A DNA stretch of 64,000 bases. It comes from Akkermansiaceae bacterium. Its GTDB lineage: Bacteria > Verrucomicrobiota > Verrucomicrobiia > Verrucomicrobiales > Akkermansiaceae. The notes below the pieces were generated by a model. That model did no database searches. It saw only the letters and a list, made by a program, of their open reading frames with translations, and was not told where the DNA came from. The first letter of the stretch is position 1; every line of letters starts with the position of its first letter. The stretch spans positions 33,480 to 97,479 of the forward strand of contig CAIKHZ010000315.1 of assembly GCA_903827375.1 (NCBI GenBank). The letters are read 5' to 3'. Made by a program: the position numbers and the translations under genes. This document shows positions 26,945 through 35,573 of this stretch, piece after piece.

Positions 26945-27481
26945 TCAGAGAAGTCCACGCCGCTTAAAATCAAACGCGTTGATCTCGTGCGAACGAATGA
27001 TCATGTCAAAGGAAAACTTCAAAATCGCCACCTCCCAAGCATCATCCACCCCTTCAATGATTGCACGCGTCGGATTGCCCGTGCGCCGAATGTCTTCCAA
27101 CACCCGCTCGCGTACCGCATCCATCGAATCGTGAATGATTTCCTCGTGAACCTGGCCCCGCCGGAATTGAAATCCGTATTGCAAAAACGCTAAATTCTTT
27201 CCCTCGCTGCGGAATTTGTCGATCAATTCGTCCATCCGGGCTCGAGCTGTGGCGTCAAATCCCTCCAACTCAATTTCCCGGTAGGGAGCAGGCCGCAGGA
27301 TGCGCGGACGCATCGCCTCGACCTCGCCGGTGCGAATGCGCACCTGCCCGACCTGGTCCATCAACTCGCTGATGATTTGAAATTCAAAGCGCGTTTCGCC
27401 GAATGTTTCGATGCGCCGATCCGGCTCGCGCAGCACGCGGGTGGTTTCGAGAGCGTATTGGATGTCGTCGGGCGTGTGCAT
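26945..27481 (-). CDS. Conserved-looking hypothetical protein between acpP and the LysM gene
   Basis: 178 residues from the ATG at 27481 (MHTPDDIQYALETTRVL); the longer frame runs through the acpP terminator and antisense to acpP and is rejected. It is charged, with no signal peptide or membrane segment. It contains RIETFGETRFEFQIISELMD, PRILRPAPYREIELEGF and a long helical C-terminus (HDSMDAVRERVLEDIRRTGN). I do not recognise the family. It ends 14 bases before the LysM gene and lies downstream of acpP across a good terminator, so it probably has its own promoter. Confidence 0.65.
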   Translation of the reverse strand: MHTPDDIQYALETTRVLREPDRRIETFGETRFEFQIISELMDQVGQVRIRTGEVEAMRPRILRPAPYREIELEGFDATARARMDELIDKFRSEGKNLAFLQYGFQFRRGQVHEEIIHDSMDAVRERVLEDIRRTGNPTRAIIEGVDDAWEVAILKFSFDMIIRSHEINAFDFKRRGLL

Positions 27482-27520
27482 GGGTAAACCAATGTCCGGC
27501 AGAATGCCCGAATTGCAAAG

Positions 27521-27556
27521 AAAAGGGCGGACACCACCTGGGGAGTCCACCCTTTT
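27521..27556 (-). terminator. Intrinsic terminator of acpP
   Basis: On the minus strand, AAAAGGGTGGAC pairs with GTCCGCCCTTTT (12 pairs, one G-U) across a 12-base loop, and the stem ends in a T-run (TTTTCTTT). It lies 23 bases after the acpP stop. Confidence 0.75.
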
Positions 27557-27578
27557 CAAAACAAACCGGCCGATGGTA

Positions 27579-27821
27579 TCAGCCTTGTTGGTTGTTGATG
27601 TAGGTGATGACATCGCCCACGGATTGAAGCTTTTCGGCTTCCTCGTCGGGCACTTCGATGTCGAACTCTTCTTCAAAAGCCATCACAAGTTCCACGGTGT
27701 CGAGCGAGTCGGCACCAAGGTCCTCGACAAACTTTGCTTCTGCGGTCACTTGATCGGCACTCACGCCGAGCTGGTCGACGATGATGTCCTTCACTCGGGC
27801 TTCGATACTTTTATCAGACAT
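27579..27821 (-). CDS. acpP: Acyl carrier protein
   Basis: 80 residues, the family's normal size. The phosphopantetheine attachment site is in [18 protein letters not shown] (serine of DSL). The acidic helix II and the C-terminal [17 protein letters not shown] are typical. It carries growing acyl chains on its prosthetic group during fatty-acid synthesis in the cytoplasm. A strong terminator follows closely, giving a short abundant transcript as is usual for acpP. Confidence 0.97.
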   Translation of the reverse strand: MSDKSIEARVKDIIVDQLGVSADQVTAEAKFVEDLGADSLDTVELVMAFEEEFDIEVPDEEAEKLQSVGDVITYINNQQG

Positions 27822-27932
27822 AGGCTACTGTGGTGTTTATGGTTGGCGTCGGGGCTGGCTTAACGTGTTGGGGTGGGGCTTGGCAACTCCTAAAAATGCT
27901 CAGAACACGAAAAATTTCAAAGGAGCACGAAT

Positions 27933-28787
27933 TCAGTCCGGTTTCTGATCGGTTTCTGCGCTTGCCTCGGGTGTAGCTTCGGGTGAGGCAGTGGAGGGTT
28001 GGGGGAAAGTGACGGTGGCATATTCGATCACTTCGCCGGAGAAGTTTGAGCGGAGCCTTTGCATGAGTTTTTCCGCTGGCTCGCCGTCCTCCTTGTTGAA
28101 TCCGCCGTACGTCAGTCCGTCGAGGCGAATGCGCCCTGCGCCACTGGCACCGGAGTAAGCAACAAAGGCCAAGCCCTTGCCGTCCCACTTGCGCAGGTCG
28201 AGAAATTTCATATCGGAGTAGGGGACCCGGCGGCCGCGCTGGTCAGTGATGGACTCGGCATCGGCGACGATGGAGCGGCGCAAGGTACGCAACAGGACGA
28301 AAGTGATGGCGAGGGTCAGTGATGAGCAAATCCAGAAAACGACCCATTGTTCCTTAATTTTTCTAGCATCGTAGGGTTCCTCGGGGACGGTTTCATTGAT
28401 GCCGCGGGTCTTGGTGTATTCGCGCCAGAGCAGGTTCCACTGCGTTTGCATGCGTCCGTAGTCCTGTAATACCTCAGGCCAAGCCATCGGGAGGTTTAGG
28501 TGAGACGGCAAAACCGAGCGGTCCGCCGGGAAATCCACCGTTTGAGCGGCGGCATGCTGTTTCCAAGCCTCTGGAGTTAGGGAGCCGCCTTGGTTCATCT
28601 TGGAAAATTCCACACCAGCCTTTTCGAAAGCCTTTTTCAGATAGTAAACTTCGTTTTTTTTGCAATATCCGCTCGAGCCGTCGATGAAAAACATCACCGC
28701 AAACACGCCGAACATGAGCATCATCACCGAGGCTCGGAAAAGAAACCAGCGGGTCGGCTTGCAAACAATCGTCTCAGTGTCAGTCAT
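27933..28787 (-). CDS. Two-spanning membrane protein of unknown function
   Basis: 284 residues from the ATG at 28787 (MTDTETIVCKPTRWFLFRAS); the open frame further upstream runs into the fbaA promoter region. One membrane segment lies at about 17-38 (ASVMMLMFGVFAVMFFI), then a soluble loop of about 110 residues, then a second segment (WVVFWICSSLTLAITFVLL). The part after it (ITDQRGRRVPYSDMKFLDLR, then WDGKGLAFVAY) resembles the PH-like domain seen after membrane helices in many bacterial proteins. The extreme C-terminus is Pro/Ala/Thr-rich. The function is unknown. Confidence 0.65.
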   Translation of the reverse strand: MTDTETIVCKPTRWFLFRASVMMLMFGVFAVMFFIDGSSGYCKKNEVYYLKKAFEKAGVEFSKMNQGGSLTPEAWKQHAAAQTVDFPADRSVLPSHLNLPMAWPEVLQDYGRMQTQWNLLWREYTKTRGINETVPEEPYDARKIKEQWVVFWICSSLTLAITFVLLRTLRRSIVADAESITDQRGRRVPYSDMKFLDLRKWDGKGLAFVAYSGASGAGRIRLDGLTYGGFNKEDGEPAEKLMQRLRSNFSGEVIEYATVTFPQPSTASPEATPEASAETDQKPD

Positions 28788-28938
28788 CGTTGCAGCAAAC
28801 AAACCCTCGCCAGATCGGCTTGGCAAGCCACAATCACCCGGGTTCTGACGTTTTTTTGCCAGACCTGCCACATTTTCCTGAATTTCTTGTCGATTACCGC
28901 TTGCAGCTGGCTCGCTCATTGGATACGCAGGGGCCGTT

Positions 28939-29970
28939 ATGCCAATTGCCACTCCTGCCCAATACCGTGCCATGCTCGACGCCGCCCAACAAGGCGGTTA
29001 CGCCTATCCGGCGGTCAACGTCACCTCCATCATCACCATCAACGGGGCCCTTCGCGCATTCGCAGAGGCCAAGTCCGATGGCATCATCCAAGTATCCACC
29101 GGGGGCGGCAAGTTCGCCTCGGGTTCCAGCGTGGGCGACGAAGCGTTCGGTGCCATTGTGTTAGCCGAAGCCGCCCACCGCTTGGCAGAAAAATACAACG
29201 TGCTCGTTGCCCTGCACACCGACCACTGCCAGCCCGGCAAGGTGGAATCGTTCTTGCGGCCGCTGCTGGATGCCTCTCGCCAGCGCATCGCCGAGGGCAA
29301 AGGCCCGCTGTTCCAGAGCCACATGCTGGACGCCTCCGAACTGGCGTTAGCAGACAACATGGAACTTTCCAAAAAGCTCCTCAAGGAGTGCGCCGAACTG
29401 GACATTATCCTCGAAGTGGAAGCCGGCGTTGTGGGTGGCGAAGAGGATGGCCACGACACCTCCGGCACCCCTGCTGACAAACTCTACACCACCCCGGCGG
29501 ATATGCTCACCGTCTATGAAACACTCCAACCCCTCGGCCGCTTCCTCTTCGCCGCCACCTTCGGAAACGTCCACGGTGCCTACAAACCCGGGGCTGTCAA
29601 ACTCATGCCCACCATCCTTCGCGACGGCCAGAAAGCTGTCACCGACAAACACGGTGCCGCCGCCGAGATGGATCTAGTGTTCCACGGCGGCTCCGGCTCG
29701 GAACTCACTGATATCCGCGAAACCCTCGACTACGGCGTCGTCAAGATGAACATCGACACTGATACCCAATACGCCTTCACCCGCCCCATCGTCACCCACA
29801 TCTGCCAAAACATCGAAGGCGTGCTCAAAATCGATGGCGAAGTGGGCGATAAAAAAGCCTACGACCCCCGCGGCTACCTAAAAAAGGCTGAAATCGGCCT
29901 CGCCAACCGCCTCAAGGTCGCTTGTGACGACCTGCGATCCACCGGACGCAGCATCGCCGGCAGCGTCTGA
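28939..29970 (+). CDS. fbaA: Class II fructose-bisphosphate aldolase
   Basis: 343 residues. Zinc-ligand and active-site blocks of the class II enzyme are present: ALHTDHCQPGKVE, EVEAGVVGGEEDG, FAATFGNVHGAYKPG, VFHGGSGSELTDI and GVVKMNIDTDTQYAF. It cleaves fructose 1,6-bisphosphate to dihydroxyacetone phosphate and glyceraldehyde 3-phosphate in glycolysis and catalyses the reverse in gluconeogenesis. AGGGG lies about eight bases before the ATG. It is divergent from the membrane protein at 27933-28787. The length and motifs fit the fbaA subgroup rather than the tagatose enzymes. Confidence 0.95.
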   Translation: MPIATPAQYRAMLDAAQQGGYAYPAVNVTSIITINGALRAFAEAKSDGIIQVSTGGGKFASGSSVGDEAFGAIVLAEAAHRLAEKYNVLVALHTDHCQPGKVESFLRPLLDASRQRIAEGKGPLFQSHMLDASELALADNMELSKKLLKECAELDIILEVEAGVVGGEEDGHDTSGTPADKLYTTPADMLTVYETLQPLGRFLFAATFGNVHGAYKPGAVKLMPTILRDGQKAVTDKHGAAAEMDLVFHGGSGSELTDIRETLDYGVVKMNIDTDTQYAFTRPIVTHICQNIEGVLKIDGEVGDKKAYDPRGYLKKAEIGLANRLKVACDDLRSTGRSIAGSV

Positions 29971-30298
29971 CCGACCCCGGCAGTCCAGAGCCAATTCGGT
30001 CGATTTGACGGAAGATAGGCATCCTTCCTGTCATGGACGACGGGCTTCCAGCCTGGCGTTTCATGCGCAGGACAGGTGGTACGCCCTATTGTCCGATCAA
30101 TATGCTCGAAACTGACGTATCAGGCTCATTTTTCCAGGAGAAGATCGGACGAAATCCAGCGCCCGCCGGAGCATGCGAGTCAAGTCATGGGCCTTTTGGC
30201 ATGGCCCAATGACGGATTTTTTCCTAAATCACTTGGCAAAGCAAGCTGGATAGCTACCTTCCGCCCGCAGATGGCTCCGAGAATTATCCTCTGAATCC
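29971..30298. other. Non-coding stretch after fbaA
   Basis: 328 bases with no supported ORF. A loose inverted pair (CCTGTC near 30028 and GACAGG near 30071) flanks GACGGGCTTCCAGCC, which resembles dispersed extragenic repeats. No clear terminator with a T-run was found, and I see no convincing promoter for the following gene. Confidence 0.4.
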
Positions 30299-32470
30299 AT
30301 GGAAGAAAAACACAGACACCGCACCCGGAAGAAACGAAGCAGCAGACCCAGAGGGACGATAGATCGGCTGTTAGGCTCACCCTTGTTTATCGTGCTTGGT
30401 GCCATCTTCCTGCTCATCGGCATCTATTCGTCCCTGTCGGCCACCAAGGGCTCCCATGGCCTGTATGATATGCTCTTGACTCATTTCTCCCCGGCGGCAG
30501 ACGATGTTCCAAGCGGCCCGGAGGTCGCCGGTTCTGATTTGCCGGTGTTGCTGCTCTATTTCCTGCCGGCCATCGCCGCCCTGACAGCATCCTTGATTTT
30601 CGTCAAGAATCATCGCCCTGTCACCCTTTCCCTTTCGGTGCTGACGGCGATCTATCTGGTTTTGATCCAGATCAAAATCTCGTTCATCAACGTCAATTCT
30701 GAAGGTTGTTTCTATCAAAACTTCCCGCTCGCGAGCCTGTTCCTGTGGGTGCCCACACTGCTGCTGCTGGCGAGCGCGTTGCTTCATCGCAGTTCGGCCC
30801 TGCTGATATTGACGAGCGCATTTTTCTATATTTCAGAACTTCTGTTGGCAGGTCCCTACAGCAGCTATTTCGAATACCTATTCCCCTTTGTCTTGCCTTT
30901 CAGTATATTGATTTCATGGATAGGCCAACGAGTTGACAAGCCGCTGATCCATTCCATCAACATGGCGGGTGCCTGGGGATTTCTTGGACTGCTTTGGCTG
31001 AGAAAATTTGTCGTCCACTCGAAGCCCGAATTCCTCCCGGTGTTTTTCGGAGTCGGTCTCGCCTTTTATCTGGTTTTCTACGTCATCGTGACGTTGGCAT
31101 CGGCCAAAAAGGAAAATCCGCTGGCCCGTTGGATGCAACTGCTGCTCATCATGGCGAACCTCCTGCTGTTTCTTGGCAGCACCGGCTGGGTCGTCAGCCG
31201 CTTCTGCGCCGTCTGGTCCATGAGCCTTTATGCGGCCGCACTCGTTGCCGTTCAGGCCATCGCCTTGCACCTGATCAAGCGGCATCGACCGACGACATGG
31301 CAACTGCCCCACTATTTTTCGCTGATGATTCTAGCGGCTTCGGTATTGCCGATGCTGGTGCAGCAGGACAGGATCATCCTCTTTTCGGGTCTGCTATCGG
31401 TCTTCATGCTGGCCTACGCGAACAAGCACAAGGAATGGTCCGCCTTTTGGATATCCGCCATCGCGCTGCTGGTGACGTTTGCATACTTCCTGTGGGAGGT
31501 GGAGGCCAACTGCCTCCCAGCCCTGTCCGTCGAAAATGCACCGCTGGATCAGTCGATCCTGGTTTACGGGTTGCTGATTGGGACCATCGTTCTGGGGGCA
31601 TTGTTGTTCAGCACATGGCAAATCCTCACGTCCAAACTGCCACTGCCAAAGAAATGGTTTCGGAATTTTGATTTTTCCAAGCTGTTGCGCGGTGTGCTGT
31701 TCTTTTCAATTTTTCTCACATTGAGCTGGCTGGGGTTTGTGCTCGCGGGCCTGGCAACCGGTACTCTCAATCATTTTTCGGTGGCTGGGTTCACATCCGG
31801 CTGCGTGTTCTTTCTGGCTTTGATCGCCCTCCACTCCCGCCGCCAATCATCCTTGAAAATGCGGACACTTTACCTCTCCGCCGCGTTTGTCCTAACCTAC
31901 CCGCTGCTGGTTCACTGGGACATGATCAATTTCCGAACGAGCGTTCTTGAATCACACATACTCAGCACCTCCGTCCTGCTGCTCCACTACCTCGCCATGA
32001 CCTCAGGACTGGTTCTGGGATGGCTGGTGGCCAATCGCCTCAACCGCAACTACCAGAAAAAACTCCCCCTCCTGCGCGTCGTCGAATCCATCACTGTGCT
32101 CGCTCTCATGTTCGTCGCTTGCACCGAATACGATAACCTGTCGGTTTTTATAGCAAACACTGGAAAGGGTGCTGCCACCCAAAACATGGCAGGCCCCGAG
32201 CAACTCTCACTCAATATCTACCTCCCCTACTCCATCGTCATCTGGCTGCTTGCCTTCGCCGTGTTCGTCAGTTCCGTCATCCGCCGAAAACGGTTCTTAC
32301 GAAATCTCTCCGTGATCTTGTTCGGCCTCATCCTCGTCAAACTCTTCTTTTATGACTTTGAATATATCAGCGCCGGCACTCAAGGCATGGTTTACTTGGC
32401 CCTGGGAATCTTCCTCATCGGATTCGCTTTCATCTATCAAAAATTGGTGAGAGGCAGAGCGAGCCTCTGA
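30299..32470 (+). CDS. Large polytopic membrane protein, DUF2339-like
   Basis: 723 residues with a basic cytoplasmic N-terminus (HRHRTRKKRSSRPRG) and roughly 17-19 hydrophobic segments spread over the length. The C-terminus (LRNLSVILFGLILVKLFFYD, then LALGIFLIGFAFIYQKL) is the pattern found at the end of DUF2339 membrane proteins. The N-terminal half is less typical, so the assignment is partial. There is no catalytic motif and no transport signature. It stands alone, convergent with the TSUP gene 21 bases on. The function of the family is unknown. Confidence 0.7.
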   Translation: MEEKHRHRTRKKRSSRPRGTIDRLLGSPLFIVLGAIFLLIGIYSSLSATKGSHGLYDMLLTHFSPAADDVPSGPEVAGSDLPVLLLYFLPAIAALTASLIFVKNHRPVTLSLSVLTAIYLVLIQIKISFINVNSEGCFYQNFPLASLFLWVPTLLLLASALLHRSSALLILTSAFFYISELLLAGPYSSYFEYLFPFVLPFSILISWIGQRVDKPLIHSINMAGAWGFLGLLWLRKFVVHSKPEFLPVFFGVGLAFYLVFYVIVTLASAKKENPLARWMQLLLIMANLLLFLGSTGWVVSRFCAVWSMSLYAAALVAVQAIALHLIKRHRPTTWQLPHYFSLMILAASVLPMLVQQDRIILFSGLLSVFMLAYANKHKEWSAFWISAIALLVTFAYFLWEVEANCLPALSVENAPLDQSILVYGLLIGTIVLGALLFSTWQILTSKLPLPKKWFRNFDFSKLLRGVLFFSIFLTLSWLGFVLAGLATGTLNHFSVAGFTSGCVFFLALIALHSRRQSSLKMRTLYLSAAFVLTYPLLVHWDMINFRTSVLESHILSTSVLLLHYLAMTSGLVLGWLVANRLNRNYQKKLPLLRVVESITVLALMFVACTEYDNLSVFIANTGKGAATQNMAGPEQLSLNIYLPYSIVIWLLAFAVFVSSVIRRKRFLRNLSVILFGLILVKLFFYDFEYISAGTQGMVYLALGIFLIGFAFIYQKLVRGRASL

Positions 32471-32491
32471 AATAAGGCCCACCGCGCCACC

Positions 32492-33232
32492 TCACGTCAG
32501 GGCCAGGCGCAGGCCCGCGAGGATGGCGAAGATGACCACGAGCCACTCAAACAGCCGTTGCGGCACCCGCTGCAGTAGCTTGCCGCCTAACCACACGCCC
32601 AGCCACATGGCTGGCAGCAACTTGGCATTCTCCAGCAAGGTGGCCGGACTGATCAGGGACAGGCCCGCGCTGAGCGGCACTTTTGCTAGATTCACCAGCA
32701 AGAAAAACCGCGCGCCCACCCCCACCATGTCCATCTTTCCAAAACGCCTCGATAATAAAAATAGCTGGATGATCGGCCCGGCGGCGTTGGCCAGCATCGT
32801 CGCAAAGCCACCTGCGATCCCGGCCGCCAGCCCGAAGCCTCGCGAATCCGCCATTTCCTGATAGGCATGCGGCCACCATCGCCGTCCGAGTTGTACCGCC
32901 ACCATTGCGAGGACCACCCAGCCGATGACCCGGCGCGCCACTGCATCGTCAATCCTACCGAGCAAAAACCAGCCGCCTAACAATCCCAGTGCCGTGGGCA
33001 GCAGCAGCGGCCAGACCGGCCGCCAAGATCCGAAGCGCCTGAACGCCGGATAGACGGTGAGATCCGCCACAATCAGCAATGGCAGAGCCAAGCCAGTGGA
33101 GACACGCGCACCGTAAATTTCCGCAAATAGCACCACCGAAATCATCGACAGGCCACCGAAACCTGCTTTGGAAACGCCAACGCACAGTGCGGCGAACATC
33201 GCCAAGGCCAGCGTCCAAGGATCGGCAGTCAT
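32492..33232 (-). CDS. TSUP-family membrane permease (TauE/SafE-like)
   Basis: 246 residues, the normal length for the family, with about eight membrane segments. The N-terminal motif LCVGVSKAGFGGLSMISVVL and the second-half repeat (GLAAGIAGGFATMLANAAGP) match the duplicated TauE/SafE signature. Members move sulfite, sulfoacetate or other small organosulfur anions. Given the sulfatases 1 kb away, sulfite or sulfate traffic is attractive, but the substrate cannot be read from the sequence. Confidence 0.85.
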   Translation of the reverse strand: MTADPWTLALAMFAALCVGVSKAGFGGLSMISVVLFAEIYGARVSTGLALPLLIVADLTVYPAFRRFGSWRPVWPLLLPTALGLLGGWFLLGRIDDAVARRVIGWVVLAMVAVQLGRRWWPHAYQEMADSRGFGLAAGIAGGFATMLANAAGPIIQLFLLSRRFGKMDMVGVGARFFLLVNLAKVPLSAGLSLISPATLLENAKLLPAMWLGVWLGGKLLQRVPQRLFEWLVVIFAILAGLRLALT

Positions 33233-33419
33233 CGCGGCGTGGCTCCCGCCACCGGATCCAGCAAACGAGCGCCGTCACTCCGTCCGGCAAGGCAATATCG
33301 GGCATCCACAAGCCGAGGGTGGAGCGTGGCACGTGCCTTCGCAAGGAATTATTCCGTTCTTTGCCTTGTCAATGGCCGCTTCAAGCCTTAGTCGTCGCGC
33401 TTCGCAAGATCTCAAACCG

Positions 33420-34196
33420 ATGGCAGCCCCCAAACGCAAAGACGAACACCCGCTCGCTAACATCCTCATCAACGTCCTGGTCCCAGTGATGATTTTGAGC
33501 CTTTTCAGCAAGGACCCGGAGTTGCAGGCACTGCTCGGCAAGGCGGTTCGCCCGTGGCATCTCGGCCCTGTCAAAGCCATCATCATCGCCCTCGCCCTAC
33601 CACTTGGCTACGGCCTGTGGTTCTTCGCCAAAACCCGCACGCCCAATTTTTTTTCGGGGCTGGGGCTGTTGTCAGTGGTTCTAACTGGCGGATTGACGCT
33701 GTACCTGTGGAACAAGGACGGTTCGGTAAAGCCTAACGCCGGGCAGTTATTTGGCATCAAGGAGGCGCTCATTCCGTTAGTGTTAGGAGTGGGCATCTTA
33801 TTTTCGCAGCGCACGGCGACGCCACTGATTCGGGTATTCCTCTACAACGACAGCATTTTTGACATCCGGAGAATTGAGGAGCGGGTTGCCGAGTTGGCGG
33901 TGCAAAGCGGCTACGAGAAGTTGCTGGCGGCGGCCACGCGGCTATTTGCCGCTTCATTTTTCGTCAGTGCGGCGATGAACGTGTTCCTTGCGCGGTGGTT
34001 TTTCCGGGGGTTCGACCCGCGAGCCGCCGATGCCTTGGAGGTGTATAACAGCATCATCGCAAAAATCACCGGCTGGGGATTTGCCGTCATAGGGGTGCCA
34101 GTCCTAATTTTCCTGTTCTTCACCCTCATGCGCCTGGTTGGCGGATTGCGCCGGCTCACCGGGCTAAGCGACCAAGAGTTGATGCTCCCTCGCTGA
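33420..34196 (+). CDS. VC0807-like inner-membrane protein
   Basis: 258 residues from the ATG at 33420 (MAAPKRKDEHPLANILINVL); earlier in-frame starts overlap the divergent TSUP gene antisense. About six hydrophobic segments. NILINVLVPVMILSLFSKDP, TPNFFSGLGLLSVVLTGG, IKEALIPLVLGVGILFSQRT and RIEERVAELAVQSGYEKLLA match the VC0807 family, whose role is unknown. It converges with the sulfatase operon 12 bases downstream. Confidence 0.68.
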   Translation: MAAPKRKDEHPLANILINVLVPVMILSLFSKDPELQALLGKAVRPWHLGPVKAIIIALALPLGYGLWFFAKTRTPNFFSGLGLLSVVLTGGLTLYLWNKDGSVKPNAGQLFGIKEALIPLVLGVGILFSQRTATPLIRVFLYNDSIFDIRRIEERVAELAVQSGYEKLLAAATRLFAASFFVSAAMNVFLARWFFRGFDPRAADALEVYNSIIAKITGWGFAVIGVPVLIFLFFTLMRLVGGLRRLTGLSDQELMLPR

Positions 34197-34208
34197 CTCT
34201 GGAGTGGT

Positions 34209-35573
34209 CTAACGCGAGGGCCTGCCATCCCCGAAGTGCCGCTGCTGGGTTTCTAGCAACCCCATGAGTTCGGTAAGTTTGGCGGCATGAGCGGGAATTT
34301 CCGCCAGATTGGTGATTTCCAACGGGTCGGTTTGCAGGTCGAAAAGCTGGGTCTTATCGACCATCGGGTAACGGATGAGTTTCCAGCGCTCGTCGCGAAC
34401 GGCGCGTTGGACGTTTCGATAGGCAAACATCAACTCAGTGCGGGCTGGCCGGGTCGGCTCGCGCAGGCAAGCGCCGAAGTCCATGCCCTCACTGGTCGTG
34501 GGGGCGGCGACGCCGCAGAGCGCGCCGAGGGTGGGCAGCACATCGAACAGATAACACATGGCACTGCTGCGTTTGCCTGCCGGGATGCCCGGGCCGCTGA
34601 TGATGAGGGGGACGCGCAACGAGTGCTCATAAAGGTTTTGTTTGCCGATGAGGCCATGGCTGCCGCGGGCGACGCCGGAGTCCGCTGAAAAGACGACCAA
34701 AGTATTGTTAGCGTACGGAGATGCGGCCAAGGCATCGAGCACGCGGCCAATCTGCGCGTCGAGGTACGAGATATAGCGATAGTAGTCGGCGAGCATCTGG
34801 CGCAGCGCGAGAGGCGGGCGTGGATGCGGCAAAAGCACCTCGTCACGGATCATCATCTCGCCGTTGTCCCATGGGTGTTGCGGCAAAAAATTGCCCGGCA
34901 GAGGAATGTCAGCAGCGTCATAACGAATCGGAAAATCCTCCGGAACGATGTGCGGGTCGTGCGGCGCATCGAACGGCACATAGCAAAAAAACGGCCCGCC
35001 AGTCTGCCGATTGAGAAAGTCGATGGCTTCGTCGGCAAACACCGCGCAGGCATGCTTGGCGGCGGGCTTCGGCTTCGTCAGCTTCCCATCCGTCACGTTG
35101 CAAAGTGAGGCTTTGAGCGGATTTGTCATGCCTCCGACAAACACACTGCGGGCATTGGGGAAAACCCGCGCCAGCGAAGCCTCGCCATTGTGCCATTTGC
35201 CGGACATGAAGGTGGTGTAACCGGCCCGGGCAAACGCTTCAGGCCACGTGGGGTCGCGCTGAAGTTTTTCGTCGATTCGAAACAAGGAACGCCCCGATAA
35301 CAGCATCGCCCGCGACGGCACACAAGTCGCTCCCTGCATCCCACCCTGCATGTAAGCCCGGTCAAAGGCCACACCCGCCCTCGCCAATCGGTCGAGATTG
35401 GGTGTCTTGATCAGTGGATTACCTAGGGCCCCGATGGTGTCGGCACGCTGGTCATCTGCAAACAAGAACAGGATGTTAGGCTTGGCACTTGCGAGCTGTG
35501 GCTCCGCCGCGTGCAAAACATTGAGACAGAACAAGGACCCACAGGCCGCTGCGATAACGGTTGATAAACTCAT
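34209..35573 (-). CDS. Secreted sulfatase (type I, formylglycine-dependent)
   Basis: 454 residues with a signal peptide ending near LHAAEP. The metal-binding start is KPNILFLFADDQRAD (Asp40, Asp41). The formylglycine site is ATCVPSRAMLLSGRSL (Cys84, CxPSR). Downstream come FMSGKWHNG, FVPFDAPHDPH-like FCYVPFDAPHDPH and TLVVFSADSGVARGSHG. It should hydrolyse sulfate esters of carbohydrates in the periplasm or outside. The overall shape is nearest to the choline-sulfatase/iduronate-sulfatase-like group, but the substrate is not determined. Its start overlaps the previous gene's stop by four bases. Confidence 0.9.
   Translation of the reverse strand: MSLSTVIAAACGSLFCLNVLHAAEPQLASAKPNILFLFADDQRADTIGALGNPLIKTPNLDRLARAGVAFDRAYMQGGMQGATCVPSRAMLLSGRSLFRIDEKLQRDPTWPEAFARAGYTTFMSGKWHNGEASLARVFPNARSVFVGGMTNPLKASLCNVTDGKLTKPKPAAKHACAVFADEAIDFLNRQTGGPFFCYVPFDAPHDPHIVPEDFPIRYDAADIPLPGNFLPQHPWDNGEMMIRDEVLLPHPRPPLALRQMLADYYRYISYLDAQIGRVLDALAASPYANNTLVVFSADSGVARGSHGLIGKQNLYEHSLRVPLIISGPGIPAGKRSSAMCYLFDVLPTLGALCGVAAPTTSEGMDFGACLREPTRPARTELMFAYRNVQRAVRDERWKLIRYPMVDKTQLFDLQTDPLEITNLAEIPAHAAKLTELMGLLETQQRHFGDGRPSR

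Noticed and set aside
28590..29477. 295-residue plus-strand frame crossing into fbaA
   Set aside because: It uses another frame of fbaA and is Arg/His/Pro-rich, as out-of-frame GC-rich sequence is.
29971..30015. GACCGA...TCGGTC pair as a terminator of fbaA
   Set aside because: The stem is only six bases with a 21-base loop and no T-run.
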